A DNA stretch of 32,577 bases, taken from assembly GCA_902799685.1 (NCBI GenBank), contig CADCBO010000026.1, positions 1 to 32,577 of the forward strand, read 5' to 3'. Shown piece after piece: positions 25,913 through 32,577 of the stretch. The notes beneath the pieces are model-generated. The model did not search any database. It was not told where the DNA came from and saw only the letters and a program-made list of their open reading frames with translations. The stretch comes from an uncultured Bacteroidales bacterium. Its GTDB lineage: Bacteria > Bacteroidota > Bacteroidia > Bacteroidales > Bacteroidaceae. The stretch's first letter is position 1. Every line of letters begins with the position of its first letter. Position numbers and translations under genes: made by a program.

Positions 25913-27426
25913 TGGATCTGATCACATCTATAGTACGTTTAGTAATGCATTACAGAGTCCGTGCCATAAGACGTTATGCCACTGATTTTGAGAGCATTCA
26001 GCGCAAGACATTGAGGCGGCTTGTAAGGAAGGCTTCAGGTACAAGTTGGGGTAAACAGTACGGTTATGACTCCATACGCAGCTACGCAGATTATGCAGAA
26101 CGCGTTCCAGTAAACAACCACTCATCCATCAAGCCTTATGTGATGCGGATGTTGGGTGGAGAGCCCGATGTGCTGTGGCCGGGAAAGATCCGGTATTTTG
26201 CAAAAACCAGCGGTACCACATGTGATGCAGCAAAGTTCATTCCCGTATCCCGACAAGGCCTGAAACATTGTCATCTGATGGGCGGCAAGGATGTCACAGC
26301 CTCTTTCCTTGATACCCACAGGCAGTCACATGCCGGTCTTGGATACTCACTTGTGCTGGCTGGCACATGTTCACCCGTAAAACCCGGATCCCGGATCATG
26401 ACGGGTGATATAAGTGCCATCATGTCCAGAGCCATACCCGGTTTCTTCAGAACGATGCTGCACCTGATACCCCCAGCCGGAATGTTGAGGCGAATCCATG
26501 ATTTTAAGGACAGAGAGCAGATCATACCGCCTTATATATTACGCAAGCGTCTTGTATCATTCAGCGGTTTGCCCGGTTGGAATCTGCGTCTGTTACAGAA
26601 AACCGTACAGATGGAGGGAAAACAGAATGCAGAGCAGATCTGGCCTCACATGGAGATGTTTGCACATGGAGGTTGCAGCCTTTTTCCATACAAGCCTGTA
26701 ATAGAGAAACTGTTTCCATCAGGTAATCTGGTATGTATTGAGAATTACAATGCATCCGAGGGCTTTTTCGGCGTTCAGACCGACAGCAATGATCCATCAA
26801 TGATGCTAATGCTTGATTATCAGGTCTTCTATGAGTTCATTCCCATGAAAGAGTATGGTCGGGCCGATGCACGCGTGCTCCCTCTTTGGGAAGTTGAAAC
26901 TGACCAGGATTACGCAATCATTATCAGCACATCATCGGGCCTGTGGCGTTATGAGATAGGCGATGTCATCAGGTTTGTCAGGAAAGCGCCATATAAATTC
27001 GTGTTTGTGGGACGAACCGCCTTGGAACTGAATATCTGCTATGAGAAGTTAAACATAAGGCAAGCCGATCAGGCTATTGCACAAGCATGCCAGTCTACCG
27101 GTTGTATAGTCCGTGAATACACTGTCGCTCCCAACAGTGATAATTATGATGAAAACAGCTACCATCAGTGGCTGATAGAATTTGAGAAGGAACCTGATTC
27201 CGTTGAGGCTTTTGCATTCGTACTGCAGAAATGCCTGGAGCAGACCGATTATGCATACATGAGAACTATTGAATCCGGTGCCCTGAAACCTTTGCAGGTT
27301 ATTGTAGCCCGCCAAGGCCTTTTCTATGCATGGCTTGAATCAAAAGGCAAACTTGGCGGTCAGCATAAAGTACCACGTCTGTACCAGTCCCGCAAACTGA
27401 TTGAGGAGTTACTCTCTATGAATTGA
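25912..27426 (+). CDS. GH3-family acyl-acid amido synthetase
   Basis: A 504-residue protein of the GH3 (auxin-responsive promoter) family, an ANL-type adenylating enzyme that joins a carboxylic acid to an amino acid at the expense of ATP. Three signature blocks are visible: the P-loop-like FAKTSGTTCDAAKFIPVS (~100-117), ENYNASEGFFG (~276-286) and LWRYEIGDVIRFV (~342-354). A late lysine block GGQHKVPRL (~480-488) is also present. Length is near that of bacterial GH3 proteins, shorter than plant ones. The ATG overlaps the glsB stop by one base. The lipid N-acyl glycine has a free carboxylate, so addition of serine or another amino acid is a chemically sensible role. This is inference, since most bacterial GH3 proteins are uncharacterised. 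A 10-bp tandem repeat begins at its stop codon. Confidence 0.9.
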   Translation: MDLITSIVRLVMHYRVRAIRRYATDFESIQRKTLRRLVRKASGTSWGKQYGYDSIRSYADYAERVPVNNHSSIKPYVMRMLGGEPDVLWPGKIRYFAKTSGTTCDAAKFIPVSRQGLKHCHLMGGKDVTASFLDTHRQSHAGLGYSLVLAGTCSPVKPGSRIMTGDISAIMSRAIPGFFRTMLHLIPPAGMLRRIHDFKDREQIIPPYILRKRLVSFSGLPGWNLRLLQKTVQMEGKQNAEQIWPHMEMFAHGGCSLFPYKPVIEKLFPSGNLVCIENYNASEGFFGVQTDSNDPSMMLMLDYQVFYEFIPMKEYGRADARVLPLWEVETDQDYAIIISTSSGLWRYEIGDVIRFVRKAPYKFVFVGRTALELNICYEKLNIRQADQAIAQACQSTGCIVREYTVAPNSDNYDENSYHQWLIEFEKEPDSVEAFAFVLQKCLEQTDYAYMRTIESGALKPLQVIVARQGLFYAWLESKGKLGGQHKVPRLYQSRKLIEELLSMN

Positions 27427-27451
27427 TACAAAATGATACAAAATGATACAA
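27424..27451 (+). repeat. Tandem repeat of TGATACAAAA (2.8 copies)
   Basis: Two full 10-bp units and one 8-bp unit run from 27424 to 27451. The first TGA is the stop codon of the GH3 gene. The last unit is also the left arm of the hairpin that follows. Confidence 0.9.
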
Positions 27452-27480
27452 TTGGGGTCAGGCCCCTTTTGTATCATTTT
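27440..27480. terminator. REP-like hairpin shared by the convergent GH3 and DUF2461 genes
   Basis: A perfect 12-bp stem (AAAATGATACAA / TTGTATCATTTT) plus an inner GGGG/CCCC stem, with the core ATTGGGGTCAGG. The stop codon of the DUF2461 gene (27474-27476) lies inside the right arm. It can terminate transcription from both sides and shares the ATTGGGG core with the other repeats. Confidence 0.65.
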
Positions 27481-28157
27481 TCTTCTTTTGACCAAGTGAC
27501 AGCCCGGTTTATGAAGTCTAAGAAAGGTTTGGTGGTTTTAAACATAGCGGCCACGCGCTCAGCCAGATTAGGTGCCAGGATGAAATCCTCACCCGGCAGA
27601 TAGGTAAGGCAGAAACGCTTGAGCCGATAATAATCTGAATCTGGTGTATCGGTAGGGAATCCGGCCGGCACCTTTTTGAGCGCACCCTCCATATCAAGTT
27701 CAAAGCCGGGAGCAGCCTGGGCCAGGATCCGGCGGAAACCTCCGTCGCTCATCTCAATGTCCTCACGCAGAATGGCCAGCACCTTGGGGTCACACCAGTA
27801 GTCGCCGGCTGCCAGCATATGGCTTCCCTCCCAACTCTCCTTGGCCGATGCGCTAACCTGGAAATAGTATCCGCTGTAGGGTGATTTCTTGCCGCCCGGG
27901 CAGATATACACGCCCATGTGGGTCTTATACGGCGACTTGTCGGCCGAGAACCTTACGTCACGGTAAATACGGTAAGTTATATCATTCAGACCCAAGTCAC
28001 CTATTGAGGAATCAAACTTGCGGATATCCGCCAGCAACTCCAGCGCGAATGCATCGAACCGCTCCTTTACCCTCTTGTACTCATCCTTATGTTCCAGGAA
28101 CCATTCACGTTCATTGTTGCAGCTCAACGCCTTAAGAAAATCCAGTATCTCTTTCAT
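27474..28157 (-). CDS. DUF2461 family protein
   Basis: A 227-residue protein matching the DUF2461/TIGR02453 family. The N-terminal ILDFLKALSCNNEREWFLEHKDEY is followed by the conserved DITYRIYRDVRFSADKSPYKTHMGVYI (~65-91) and a C-terminal TKPFLDFINRAVTW. Members are widespread, cytosolic, around 220-230 residues and of unknown biochemical function, so none is assigned. The start ATG overlaps the stop of the tiny upstream gene by 4 nt (ATGA), so the two are translationally coupled. The stop codon sits in a palindromic repeat shared with the convergent GH3 gene. Confidence 0.93.
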   Translation of the reverse strand: MKEILDFLKALSCNNEREWFLEHKDEYKRVKERFDAFALELLADIRKFDSSIGDLGLNDITYRIYRDVRFSADKSPYKTHMGVYICPGGKKSPYSGYYFQVSASAKESWEGSHMLAAGDYWCDPKVLAILREDIEMSDGGFRRILAQAAPGFELDMEGALKKVPAGFPTDTPDSDYYRLKRFCLTYLPGEDFILAPNLAERVAAMFKTTKPFLDFINRAVTWSKEEK

Positions 28158-28345
28158 TCTTTGTATTTTTCAAAATGATATCTTTCCCTTAGTTCAGCCT
28201 GTTTTTCCGGGGTCTGATGTGTAAAATACTGTTTCCAACCCGGACAGAAATTGATATGCCAGCGCCAGAAACGTCCTATAACGGACTTGGGTTTCTTATC
28301 GTAATGTGGGCGGAACTTACATTTCTCACAAGGATACTGTGCCAT
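28154..28345 (-). CDS. Small conserved-looking protein with CxxC motif
   Basis: A 63-residue basic protein starting MAQYPCEKCKFRPHYDKKPKS and ending EKYKE. The CxxC pair at 6-9 plus a third cysteine in INFCPGWKQYF suggest a metal-binding or zinc-ribbon-like fold, though only three Cys are present. The frame is supported by tight coupling to DUF2461 (ATGA overlap) and by a good promoter -7 box at 28371-28378, so it appears to be the first gene of a two-gene unit. I do not recognise a characterised function. Confidence 0.75.
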   Translation of the reverse strand: MAQYPCEKCKFRPHYDKKPKSVIGRFWRWHINFCPGWKQYFTHQTPEKQAELRERYHFEKYKE

Positions 28346-28370
28346 ATTTTATGTATTGAGGTTAGTATCG

Positions 28371-28378
28371 CAAATGTA
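28371..28378 (-). promoter_or_regulatory. Promoter -7 box for the small CxxC protein and DUF2461
   Basis: TACATTTG on the minus strand, an exact TAnnTTTG match, predicts a start near 28364 and a ~19-nt leader before the ATG at 28345. No -33 TTG at the usual distance is seen. Confidence 0.5.
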
Positions 28379-28399
28379 ATTGTTTTCTGCTATTTTTTG

Positions 28400-28407
28400 T
28401 ACTTTAG
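28400..28407 (+). promoter_or_regulatory. Possible -7 box for the FAD-dependent oxidoreductase gene
   Basis: TACTTTAG, with an upstream TTG at 28380-28382 (17-nt spacer), is a weak match to the Bacteroidetes promoter. It fits only the ATG at 28418, which would be nearly leaderless, and excludes the longer upstream frame. Confidence 0.3.
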
Positions 28408-28417
28408 CAACCTAATT

Positions 28418-29992
28418 ATGATCAAGGAGATTCAGTTAAGGGTTGAACCGCAGTTTGCCTATAACGAGCAGGTGCTTAAGGATACTGTCTCAAGGCAGTG
28501 CGGGCTTGACGTGCGTACCATCACGGCTGTGCGTACGCTCAAAAAAAGTATTGATGCCCGCCAGCGCACCATATTCATGAACCTTACTCTGAGAGTTTTC
28601 ATCAATGAGCAGCCGCCCAAGAACGAATTCACCAGCATAGATTACCGCACGATTGACGGAAAGCCCACAGTCGTGGTGGTGGGAGCAGGCCCTGGAGGTC
28701 TGTTTGCGGCACTTCATCTTATTGAGCTTGGACTACGCCCCATAGTTGTTGAGCGCGGCAAGAACGTGCGCGACCGTAAGGTGGATATCGCTGCCATAAG
28801 CCGCACTCATAAGGTCAACCCGGAGTCAAACTACAGCTTTGGCGAGGGCGGTGCCGGAGCCTACTCCGACGGTAAGCTCTACACCCGAAGCAAAAAACGC
28901 GGTGACACAGACCGCATCCTGAACATCTTCTGCCAGCATGGGGCAAGTCCCGCGATTCTATCCGATGCCCATCCCCATATAGGCACCGACCGCCTTCCGC
29001 GAGTGATTGAGAACATACGCAACACCATCCTTAACTGCGGAGGAGAAGTACACTTTGAGACCCTGATGACCGGATTCATTCTTGATGGGAACAAAGTAAT
29101 AGGCATTGAAGCCACACGCAATGGAGAGCAGTGCCGCTTTATGGGTCCTGTGATTCTGGCTACAGGTCACAGCGCACGCGATGTCTATCGCTACATGGCG
29201 TCGCATAAGTTTGAAATTCAGGCCAAGGCTCTGGCTGTAGGATGCCGCCTGGAGCATCCGTCACATCTGATTGACTGCATACAATATCATAACCGCGCAG
29301 GCCGGGGCAAGTATCTGCCCGCAGCCGAATACAGTTTTGTAACCCAGGTTGATGGCCGCGGAGTCTATAGTTTCTGCATGTGTCCCGGTGGGTTCGTGGT
29401 TCCGGCCGCATCGGGTCCGCAGCAGATTGTTGTGAACGGCATGTCACCATCGGGTAGAAACTCCCGCTGGAGTAATTCCGGAATGGTGGTGGAGACCCGC
29501 ATTGAGGATGTGGCCAAGAGTGATGCCGATATGCTGGATCCGCTCCTGATGATGCGGTTCCAGGAGCAGTTGGAACGTGACTGCTGGCAGGCCGGCAATA
29601 TGCGCCAGACCGCCCCGGCCCAGCGGATGGCCGACTTCGTGAACCTCCGTTTGAGTTACGACCTGCCGGAATCATCATATTCCCCCGGACTTATATCATC
29701 GCCCCTGCATTTCTGGATGCCGGGATTCGTGACGGAGCGCCTAAAACAGGGATTCCTGCAGTTTGGCAAGAGCAGTCACGGATTCCTTACCAACGATGCC
29801 GTGATGATTGCGGTAGAGACCCGCACATCATCGCCCGTACGCATACCACGAGACAACGAGACCCTCCAGCATGTGGGTCTGGAGGGCCTGTTTCCTTGCG
29901 GCGAAGGTGCCGGTTATGCCGGCGGCATAGTATCATCGGCCATTGACGGCGAACGCTGCGCACAGAACGCCGCACAATACCTGATCCGGTGA
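28418..29992 (+). CDS. FAD-dependent oxidoreductase, COG2509-like
   Basis: A 524-residue flavoprotein from the ATG at 28418 (MIKEIQLRVEPQFAYNEQVL). The longer in-frame extension overlaps the divergent gene and its promoter and does not resemble the family. An N-terminal ~80-residue alpha/beta domain precedes a Rossmann dinucleotide-binding motif VVVVGAGPGGLFAALHL (G89, G91, G94). It also has YSFGEGGAGAYSDGKLYTR (~129-147), VILATGHSARDVY and a C-terminal FAD-binding GLFPCGEGAGYAGGIVSSAIDG. These are hallmarks of the uncharacterised COG2509 dehydrogenases, related to geranylgeranyl-reductase/GidA-type flavoproteins. Substrate unknown. It is convergent with the beta-propeller lipoprotein gene, with only 14 bp between the stop codons. 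Confidence 0.92.
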   Translation: MIKEIQLRVEPQFAYNEQVLKDTVSRQCGLDVRTITAVRTLKKSIDARQRTIFMNLTLRVFINEQPPKNEFTSIDYRTIDGKPTVVVVGAGPGGLFAALHLIELGLRPIVVERGKNVRDRKVDIAAISRTHKVNPESNYSFGEGGAGAYSDGKLYTRSKKRGDTDRILNIFCQHGASPAILSDAHPHIGTDRLPRVIENIRNTILNCGGEVHFETLMTGFILDGNKVIGIEATRNGEQCRFMGPVILATGHSARDVYRYMASHKFEIQAKALAVGCRLEHPSHLIDCIQYHNRAGRGKYLPAAEYSFVTQVDGRGVYSFCMCPGGFVVPAASGPQQIVVNGMSPSGRNSRWSNSGMVVETRIEDVAKSDADMLDPLLMMRFQEQLERDCWQAGNMRQTAPAQRMADFVNLRLSYDLPESSYSPGLISSPLHFWMPGFVTERLKQGFLQFGKSSHGFLTNDAVMIAVETRTSSPVRIPRDNETLQHVGLEGLFPCGEGAGYAGGIVSSAIDGERCAQNAAQYLIR

Positions 29993-30006
29993 CTAAGGGA
30001 GCAGTA

Positions 30007-31035
30007 TCATTTTGTCTTGTAAATAACTATCTGCGCCTGCACGTTATCGGCTTCGTCATCGGATATAAAAGCTGTTATAAACTTGTTACCCTCCTGGCAT
30101 ATCGGGAAGAACGGGACCTCATTCACACCTAATCCCTCTTCGATAAGGTTGTAGTTTTTGTCAAAAAGGGCATAGCATGCACCCTTGCCGCAGAAATAGT
30201 TTACCAGCGTGTTGCCGTTAAAAGTGAAGACCTGCTTTATATAGACGCCCGGCGTACCTGTCAGACTGTCATCCTTCTTAATCTGACACAGTTTCCAGAT
30301 TGTCTTGCCGTCATAAAGGAAAAGCTCATCGGTGTTGGGGTTATGACAGACCACATTCCCATAAGAGTCCGGTATGAAATATTTACCTATGTTAATAACA
30401 AAAAAATTCATTTCATCGTCTTCACCCTCTTGAGCCGGTTCTTTCTTAAGGAAAGTTCCGGTTTTCCTGCACCGGTTGTCTGTTACCACAAACAATCCGA
30501 TACTGTCATTCTCAAAAGAATTCAGGAACATGAAACCGTCTTTTATCTTGGTGAATGATGAAGGTCCCGGCATGTAATCAATATTGAACTTGTCCTGGTG
30601 GTTAAGGTCATGATCGTAAACATGGACGCTTTTGCCGCCCATATCCAGAAGATAAAGATGCTCATCATCGCCAGTCAGATTCATTGCGTTCAGGTAATCA
30701 TTAGGCCCGCGTCCTATCTGGTGCAGCTGGGAAACAATCTGTCCTGTTTTAAGGTCAACCTTTGAGACCGCCTGACGTTGGTCCAGTATGAATGCAAAGT
30801 CATCTGAAAAGAAAGCATCAGATACATCAGACATGAAGTAATCACCATCGGCCCTTACATTCACATTCCTGTCAATCTGGAAAAAATCCTTTATAGGGAA
30901 CTGCTTTTCGCCCGGGTCCCGGAATCTCACGACCACCTCATCGGCGCTTTTTTTCCCGCCGCAACCGGTCATAAACGATAACACTAATCCACACAACGGA
31001 ACTATCAGATACAGACAACGGGCAACTCTTTTCAT
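30007..31035 (-). CDS. 6-bladed beta-propeller lipoprotein
   Basis: A 342-residue protein starting MKRVARCLYLIVPLCGLVLSFMTGCGGKK, a lipoprotein signal peptide with lipobox MTGC. An ATG six codons upstream would put extra residues before the basic start of the signal. The mature part begins with the common VVVRFRDPGEKQFPIKDFF stretch and then repeats blade-like strands such as DFAFILDQRQAVSKVDLKTGQIV and EHLYLLDMGGKSVHVYD, as in Bacteroidetes 6-bladed beta-propeller proteins (DUF4934-like). These are abundant and uncharacterised, probably periplasmic or outer-membrane-anchored ligand binders. It stands alone with its own promoter at 31084-31091. Confidence 0.88.
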   Translation of the reverse strand: MKRVARCLYLIVPLCGLVLSFMTGCGGKKSADEVVVRFRDPGEKQFPIKDFFQIDRNVNVRADGDYFMSDVSDAFFSDDFAFILDQRQAVSKVDLKTGQIVSQLHQIGRGPNDYLNAMNLTGDDEHLYLLDMGGKSVHVYDHDLNHQDKFNIDYMPGPSSFTKIKDGFMFLNSFENDSIGLFVVTDNRCRKTGTFLKKEPAQEGEDDEMNFFVINIGKYFIPDSYGNVVCHNPNTDELFLYDGKTIWKLCQIKKDDSLTGTPGVYIKQVFTFNGNTLVNYFCGKGACYALFDKNYNLIEEGLGVNEVPFFPICQEGNKFITAFISDDEADNVQAQIVIYKTK

Positions 31036-31083
31036 ATTGAAACAGGCTATCATTCAGGTTATACGCTAATTGTTTTGTAATAG

Positions 31084-31115
31084 CAAAGATATGCCAATTC
31101 ATACCTTAATATCAA
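31084..31115 (-). promoter_or_regulatory. Promoter of the beta-propeller lipoprotein gene
   Basis: On the minus strand a TTG at 31113-31115 and TATCTTTG at 31084-31091 with a 21-nt spacer match the Bacteroidetes -33/-7 pattern. The predicted start is about 40 nt upstream of the ATG at 31035. Confidence 0.6.
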
Positions 31116-31181
31116 TACCAAAAACCTTAAAGTTTACTTACAATATGAAAATGTCTGATGATTAAGGGGTCGAATAATGAA

Positions 31182-31217
31182 AAAAGGGGCCGGTTCTGTG
31201 TGTAACCGACCCCTTTT
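31182..31217 (-). terminator. cysK intrinsic terminator
   Basis: AAAAGGGGTCGGTT and AACCGGCCCCTTTT (minus-strand reading) pair as a 14-bp stem with one G-T wobble around an 8-nt loop, followed by more T residues. It begins 17 nt after the cysK stop. The segment just before it reads ATAGTGCCATT, similar to the REP-like units elsewhere. Confidence 0.85.
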
Positions 31218-31233
31218 GTCAATAATGGCACTA

Positions 31234-32172
31234 TTACTCTGAGAACAGAGCTGTTGAGAGGTAGCGCTCACCTGTATCGGGAAGCAGAACAAACACGTTC
31301 TTGCCTGCAAATTCCGGGCGCGAAGCCACCACACTTGCTGCATATGCGGCTGCACCGCTTGATATACCCACCAGCAGGCCCTCTTCCTTAGCCAGAGCAC
31401 GTGCGGTCTCAAAGGCATCCTCGTTTGCTACGGGCAGGATCTCATCCACGATATCGCGGTTAAAGTTGTTGGGCACAAATCCTGCACCAATACCCTGAAT
31501 CTTGTGCGGGCCGCTGGGATTGCCGCTCAGCACTGCCGATGAAGCAGGCTCAACTGCGATTATCCTTGCCTGCGGGAATGCCTCCTTGATTGCTTTTGCT
31601 GCGCCGCTTACTGTACCGCCGGTACCCACTCCGGCAATGAAAGCGTCAACCTGAATTCCTGACTCCTTGGCATCGGCCACAATCTCCTTACCGGTGGTCT
31701 TGGCGTGAATCTCGGGGTTGCTGGGGTTGTTGAACTGCTGCAGAATCACTGCACCGGGAGTGGCGTCACGCAGTTCCTCGGCCTTGGCGATTGCACCCTT
31801 CATGCCGTTTGCGCCTGGTGTAAGGACTATCTCGGTTCCGTATGCGGCAGCCAGCTTGCGCCGCTCAATGCTCATGGTCTCGGGCATGGTCAGGATTACC
31901 TTATATCCTTTTACTGCACCCACCAGTGACAGACCTACGCCTGTATTGCCCGATGTGGGCTCTATGATTGTTCCACCTTTCTTAAGTATGCCTTTCTTCT
32001 CGGCATCCTCAATCATGGCCAGTGCTATACGGTCCTTAACCGATCCACCCGGGTTGAAAAACTCAACCTTTGCTACTATGTTTCCCTTGATACTGCGCTT
32101 GGCAGCAAATTTGTTTAATTTGACTGTCGGAGTCTTACCGATCAGTTCAGTGACTGTGCTGTAGATTGCCAT
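31234..32172 (-). CDS. cysK: Cysteine synthase A (O-acetylserine sulfhydrylase)
   Basis: A 312-residue PLP enzyme forming L-cysteine from O-acetylserine and sulfide. The PLP-binding lysine is K46 in NPGGSVKDRIAL, the substrate-binding loop TSGNTG is at 73-78, and the phosphate-binding glycine loop is GVGTGGTVSG (~177-186). The C-terminal part carries GISSGAAAYAA. Length and order are those of CysK rather than cystathionine beta-synthase (no CBS domains). It is a single-gene unit with a well-matched promoter (32213-32243) and its own terminator. No sulfate-assimilation genes are adjacent. Confidence 0.96.
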   Translation of the reverse strand: MAIYSTVTELIGKTPTVKLNKFAAKRSIKGNIVAKVEFFNPGGSVKDRIALAMIEDAEKKGILKKGGTIIEPTSGNTGVGLSLVGAVKGYKVILTMPETMSIERRKLAAAYGTEIVLTPGANGMKGAIAKAEELRDATPGAVILQQFNNPSNPEIHAKTTGKEIVADAKESGIQVDAFIAGVGTGGTVSGAAKAIKEAFPQARIIAVEPASSAVLSGNPSGPHKIQGIGAGFVPNNFNRDIVDEILPVANEDAFETARALAKEEGLLVGISSGAAAYAASVVASRPEFAGKNVFVLLPDTGERYLSTALFSE

Positions 32173-32212
32173 AGTTTTGTGTATTTTGTCTTGTTTGTTT
32201 CTGTTCTCGCTG

Positions 32213-32243
32213 CAAAGTTACGCCCCATGGAAGCAACAAACAA
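32213..32243 (-). promoter_or_regulatory. cysK promoter
   Basis: TTG (32241-32243) and TAACTTTG (32213-32220) on the minus strand with a 20-nt spacer are a near-ideal Bacteroidetes promoter. The leader to the ATG at 32172 is about 35 nt. Confidence 0.7.
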
Positions 32244-32305
32244 AGAAACCATGAAATCAAGAAAAACATTCTATTTACTATTAATTCAGTAGTTGAATTA
32301 TTCTA

Positions 32306-32387
32306 AAACAGTGCCATTGGGGACGGTTCTATTTGGCCCTGTTTTTAAAAACGGTGCCAAATAGAACCGTCCCCAATGGCACTGTTT
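32306..32387. repeat. REPIN-like palindrome: two inverted REP-like units
   Basis: Left arm 32306-32337 and right arm 32356-32387 are perfect 32-bp inverted repeats, with an 18-nt centre that is itself largely symmetrical (TTTTTAAAAA). Each half can fold on its own into a hairpin (AAACAGTGCC with GGCCCTGTTT or GGCACCGTTT) around a core starting ATTGGGGACGG. The same unit occurs singly at 18335-18374. It lies in the 243-bp gap between cysK and the right-edge gene, ending 13 bp before that gene's -7 box. Confidence 0.85.
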
Positions 32388-32400
32388 CGGGTTTTTTGCG

Positions 32401-32408
32401 TACATTTG
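32401..32408 (+). promoter_or_regulatory. Possible promoter -7 box of the right-edge gene
   Basis: TACATTTG matches TAnnTTTG and ends 7 nt before the ATG at 32416. Transcription from it would start at or next to the ATG, implying a leaderless or nearly leaderless message. Confidence 0.4.
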
Positions 32409-32415
32409 GGGCAAT

Positions 32416-32577
32416 ATGAAAGGACTATCCAGAATCATACTGTCACTTCTGTTCCTGCTGACGGCCACAACGGCATCGGCACAGAATAATTCTTATGGGA
32501 TTGACGATGAGTGTTATGCGCTTTTCCAGAGGGCAGAGAGTCTGGCGGGGGGCGTATCCGACGAGGAGTTCAACCTT
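32416..32577 (+). CDS. Secreted protein, N-terminal 54 residues only
   Basis: An open frame from the ATG at 32416 runs off the right edge. It begins MKGLSRIILSLLFLLTATTASAQ, a clear Sec signal peptide with cleavage expected after ASA. The visible mature part is NNSYGIDDECYALFQRAESLAGG. A helical start with a FQRAES-type segment could be the first helix of a TPR-like array, as in many periplasmic sensor or regulator proteins, but too little is visible to assign a family. Confidence 0.7.
   Translation, partial: MKGLSRIILSLLFLLTATTASAQNNSYGIDDECYALFQRAESLAGGVSDEEFNL

Noticed and set aside
27424-27451. Short CRISPR-like repetition
   Set aside because: The units are 10 bp, directly adjacent, with no spacers and no cas gene nearby.
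29160-29678. 172-codon minus-strand frame
   Set aside because: Antisense to the FAD-dependent oxidoreductase; Arg/Pro/Ser-rich shadow with no motif.

Overview
The window looks like chromosome of a member of the order Bacteroidales (Bacteroides/Prevotella-like). The reasons are promoter -7 boxes of the TAnnTTTG type in front of many genes, almost no Shine-Dalgarno sequences, a bifunctional aspartokinase/homoserine dehydrogenase followed by an ApgM-type phosphomutase and threonine synthase, a 6-bladed beta-propeller lipoprotein, a membrane-anchored AraC regulator, a giant LamG surface protein and a glycine-lipid acyltransferase pair. I see no tRNA, rRNA, CRISPR array or intact transposase gene.

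Left third (1-10849, minus strand): a likely operon of a 51-residue single-span membrane protein, a 3234-residue secreted LamG/FN3-type protein, and a further secreted protein with an MBG-type repeat that runs off the left edge. The two large proteins share a ~100-residue domain present three times across the gene border. Centre-left (11109-18045, minus strand): thrA, apgM-like, thrC, a standalone methionine synthase reactivation-type domain protein and a 7-TM AraC regulator, with tight spacing or overlaps from apgM onward. No thrB is visible, so the ApgM-like protein is a candidate homoserine kinase. A 183-bp MITE-like element sits just upstream of the thrA promoter.

Centre (18369-24114): a secreted GH9 glycosidase (minus), a divergent lipoprotein (plus), then a pnuC-radA pair (minus). 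Right (24208-27426, plus): three genes with 1-nt spacing or overlap encoding a PlsC-like O-acyltransferase, a GNAT-type N-acyltransferase and a GH3 acyl-acid amido synthetase. The first two match the glycine-lipid pair GlsA/GlsB. The third is a plausible, unproven enzyme for adding an amino acid to the lipid head group. After that come DUF2461 plus a tiny Cys-containing protein (minus), a COG2509-like flavoprotein (plus), a beta-propeller lipoprotein (minus), cysK (minus) and the start of a secreted protein (plus) that runs off the right edge.

A recurring non-coding theme is REP-like palindromes with a core resembling ATTGGGGnCnG. One is a single hairpin overlapping the GH9 stop codon. Another is a two-unit inverted pair with perfect 32-bp arms at 32306-32387. 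Related sequences lie between the GH3 and DUF2461 genes, in the pnuC/glsA divergent promoter region and after cysK.
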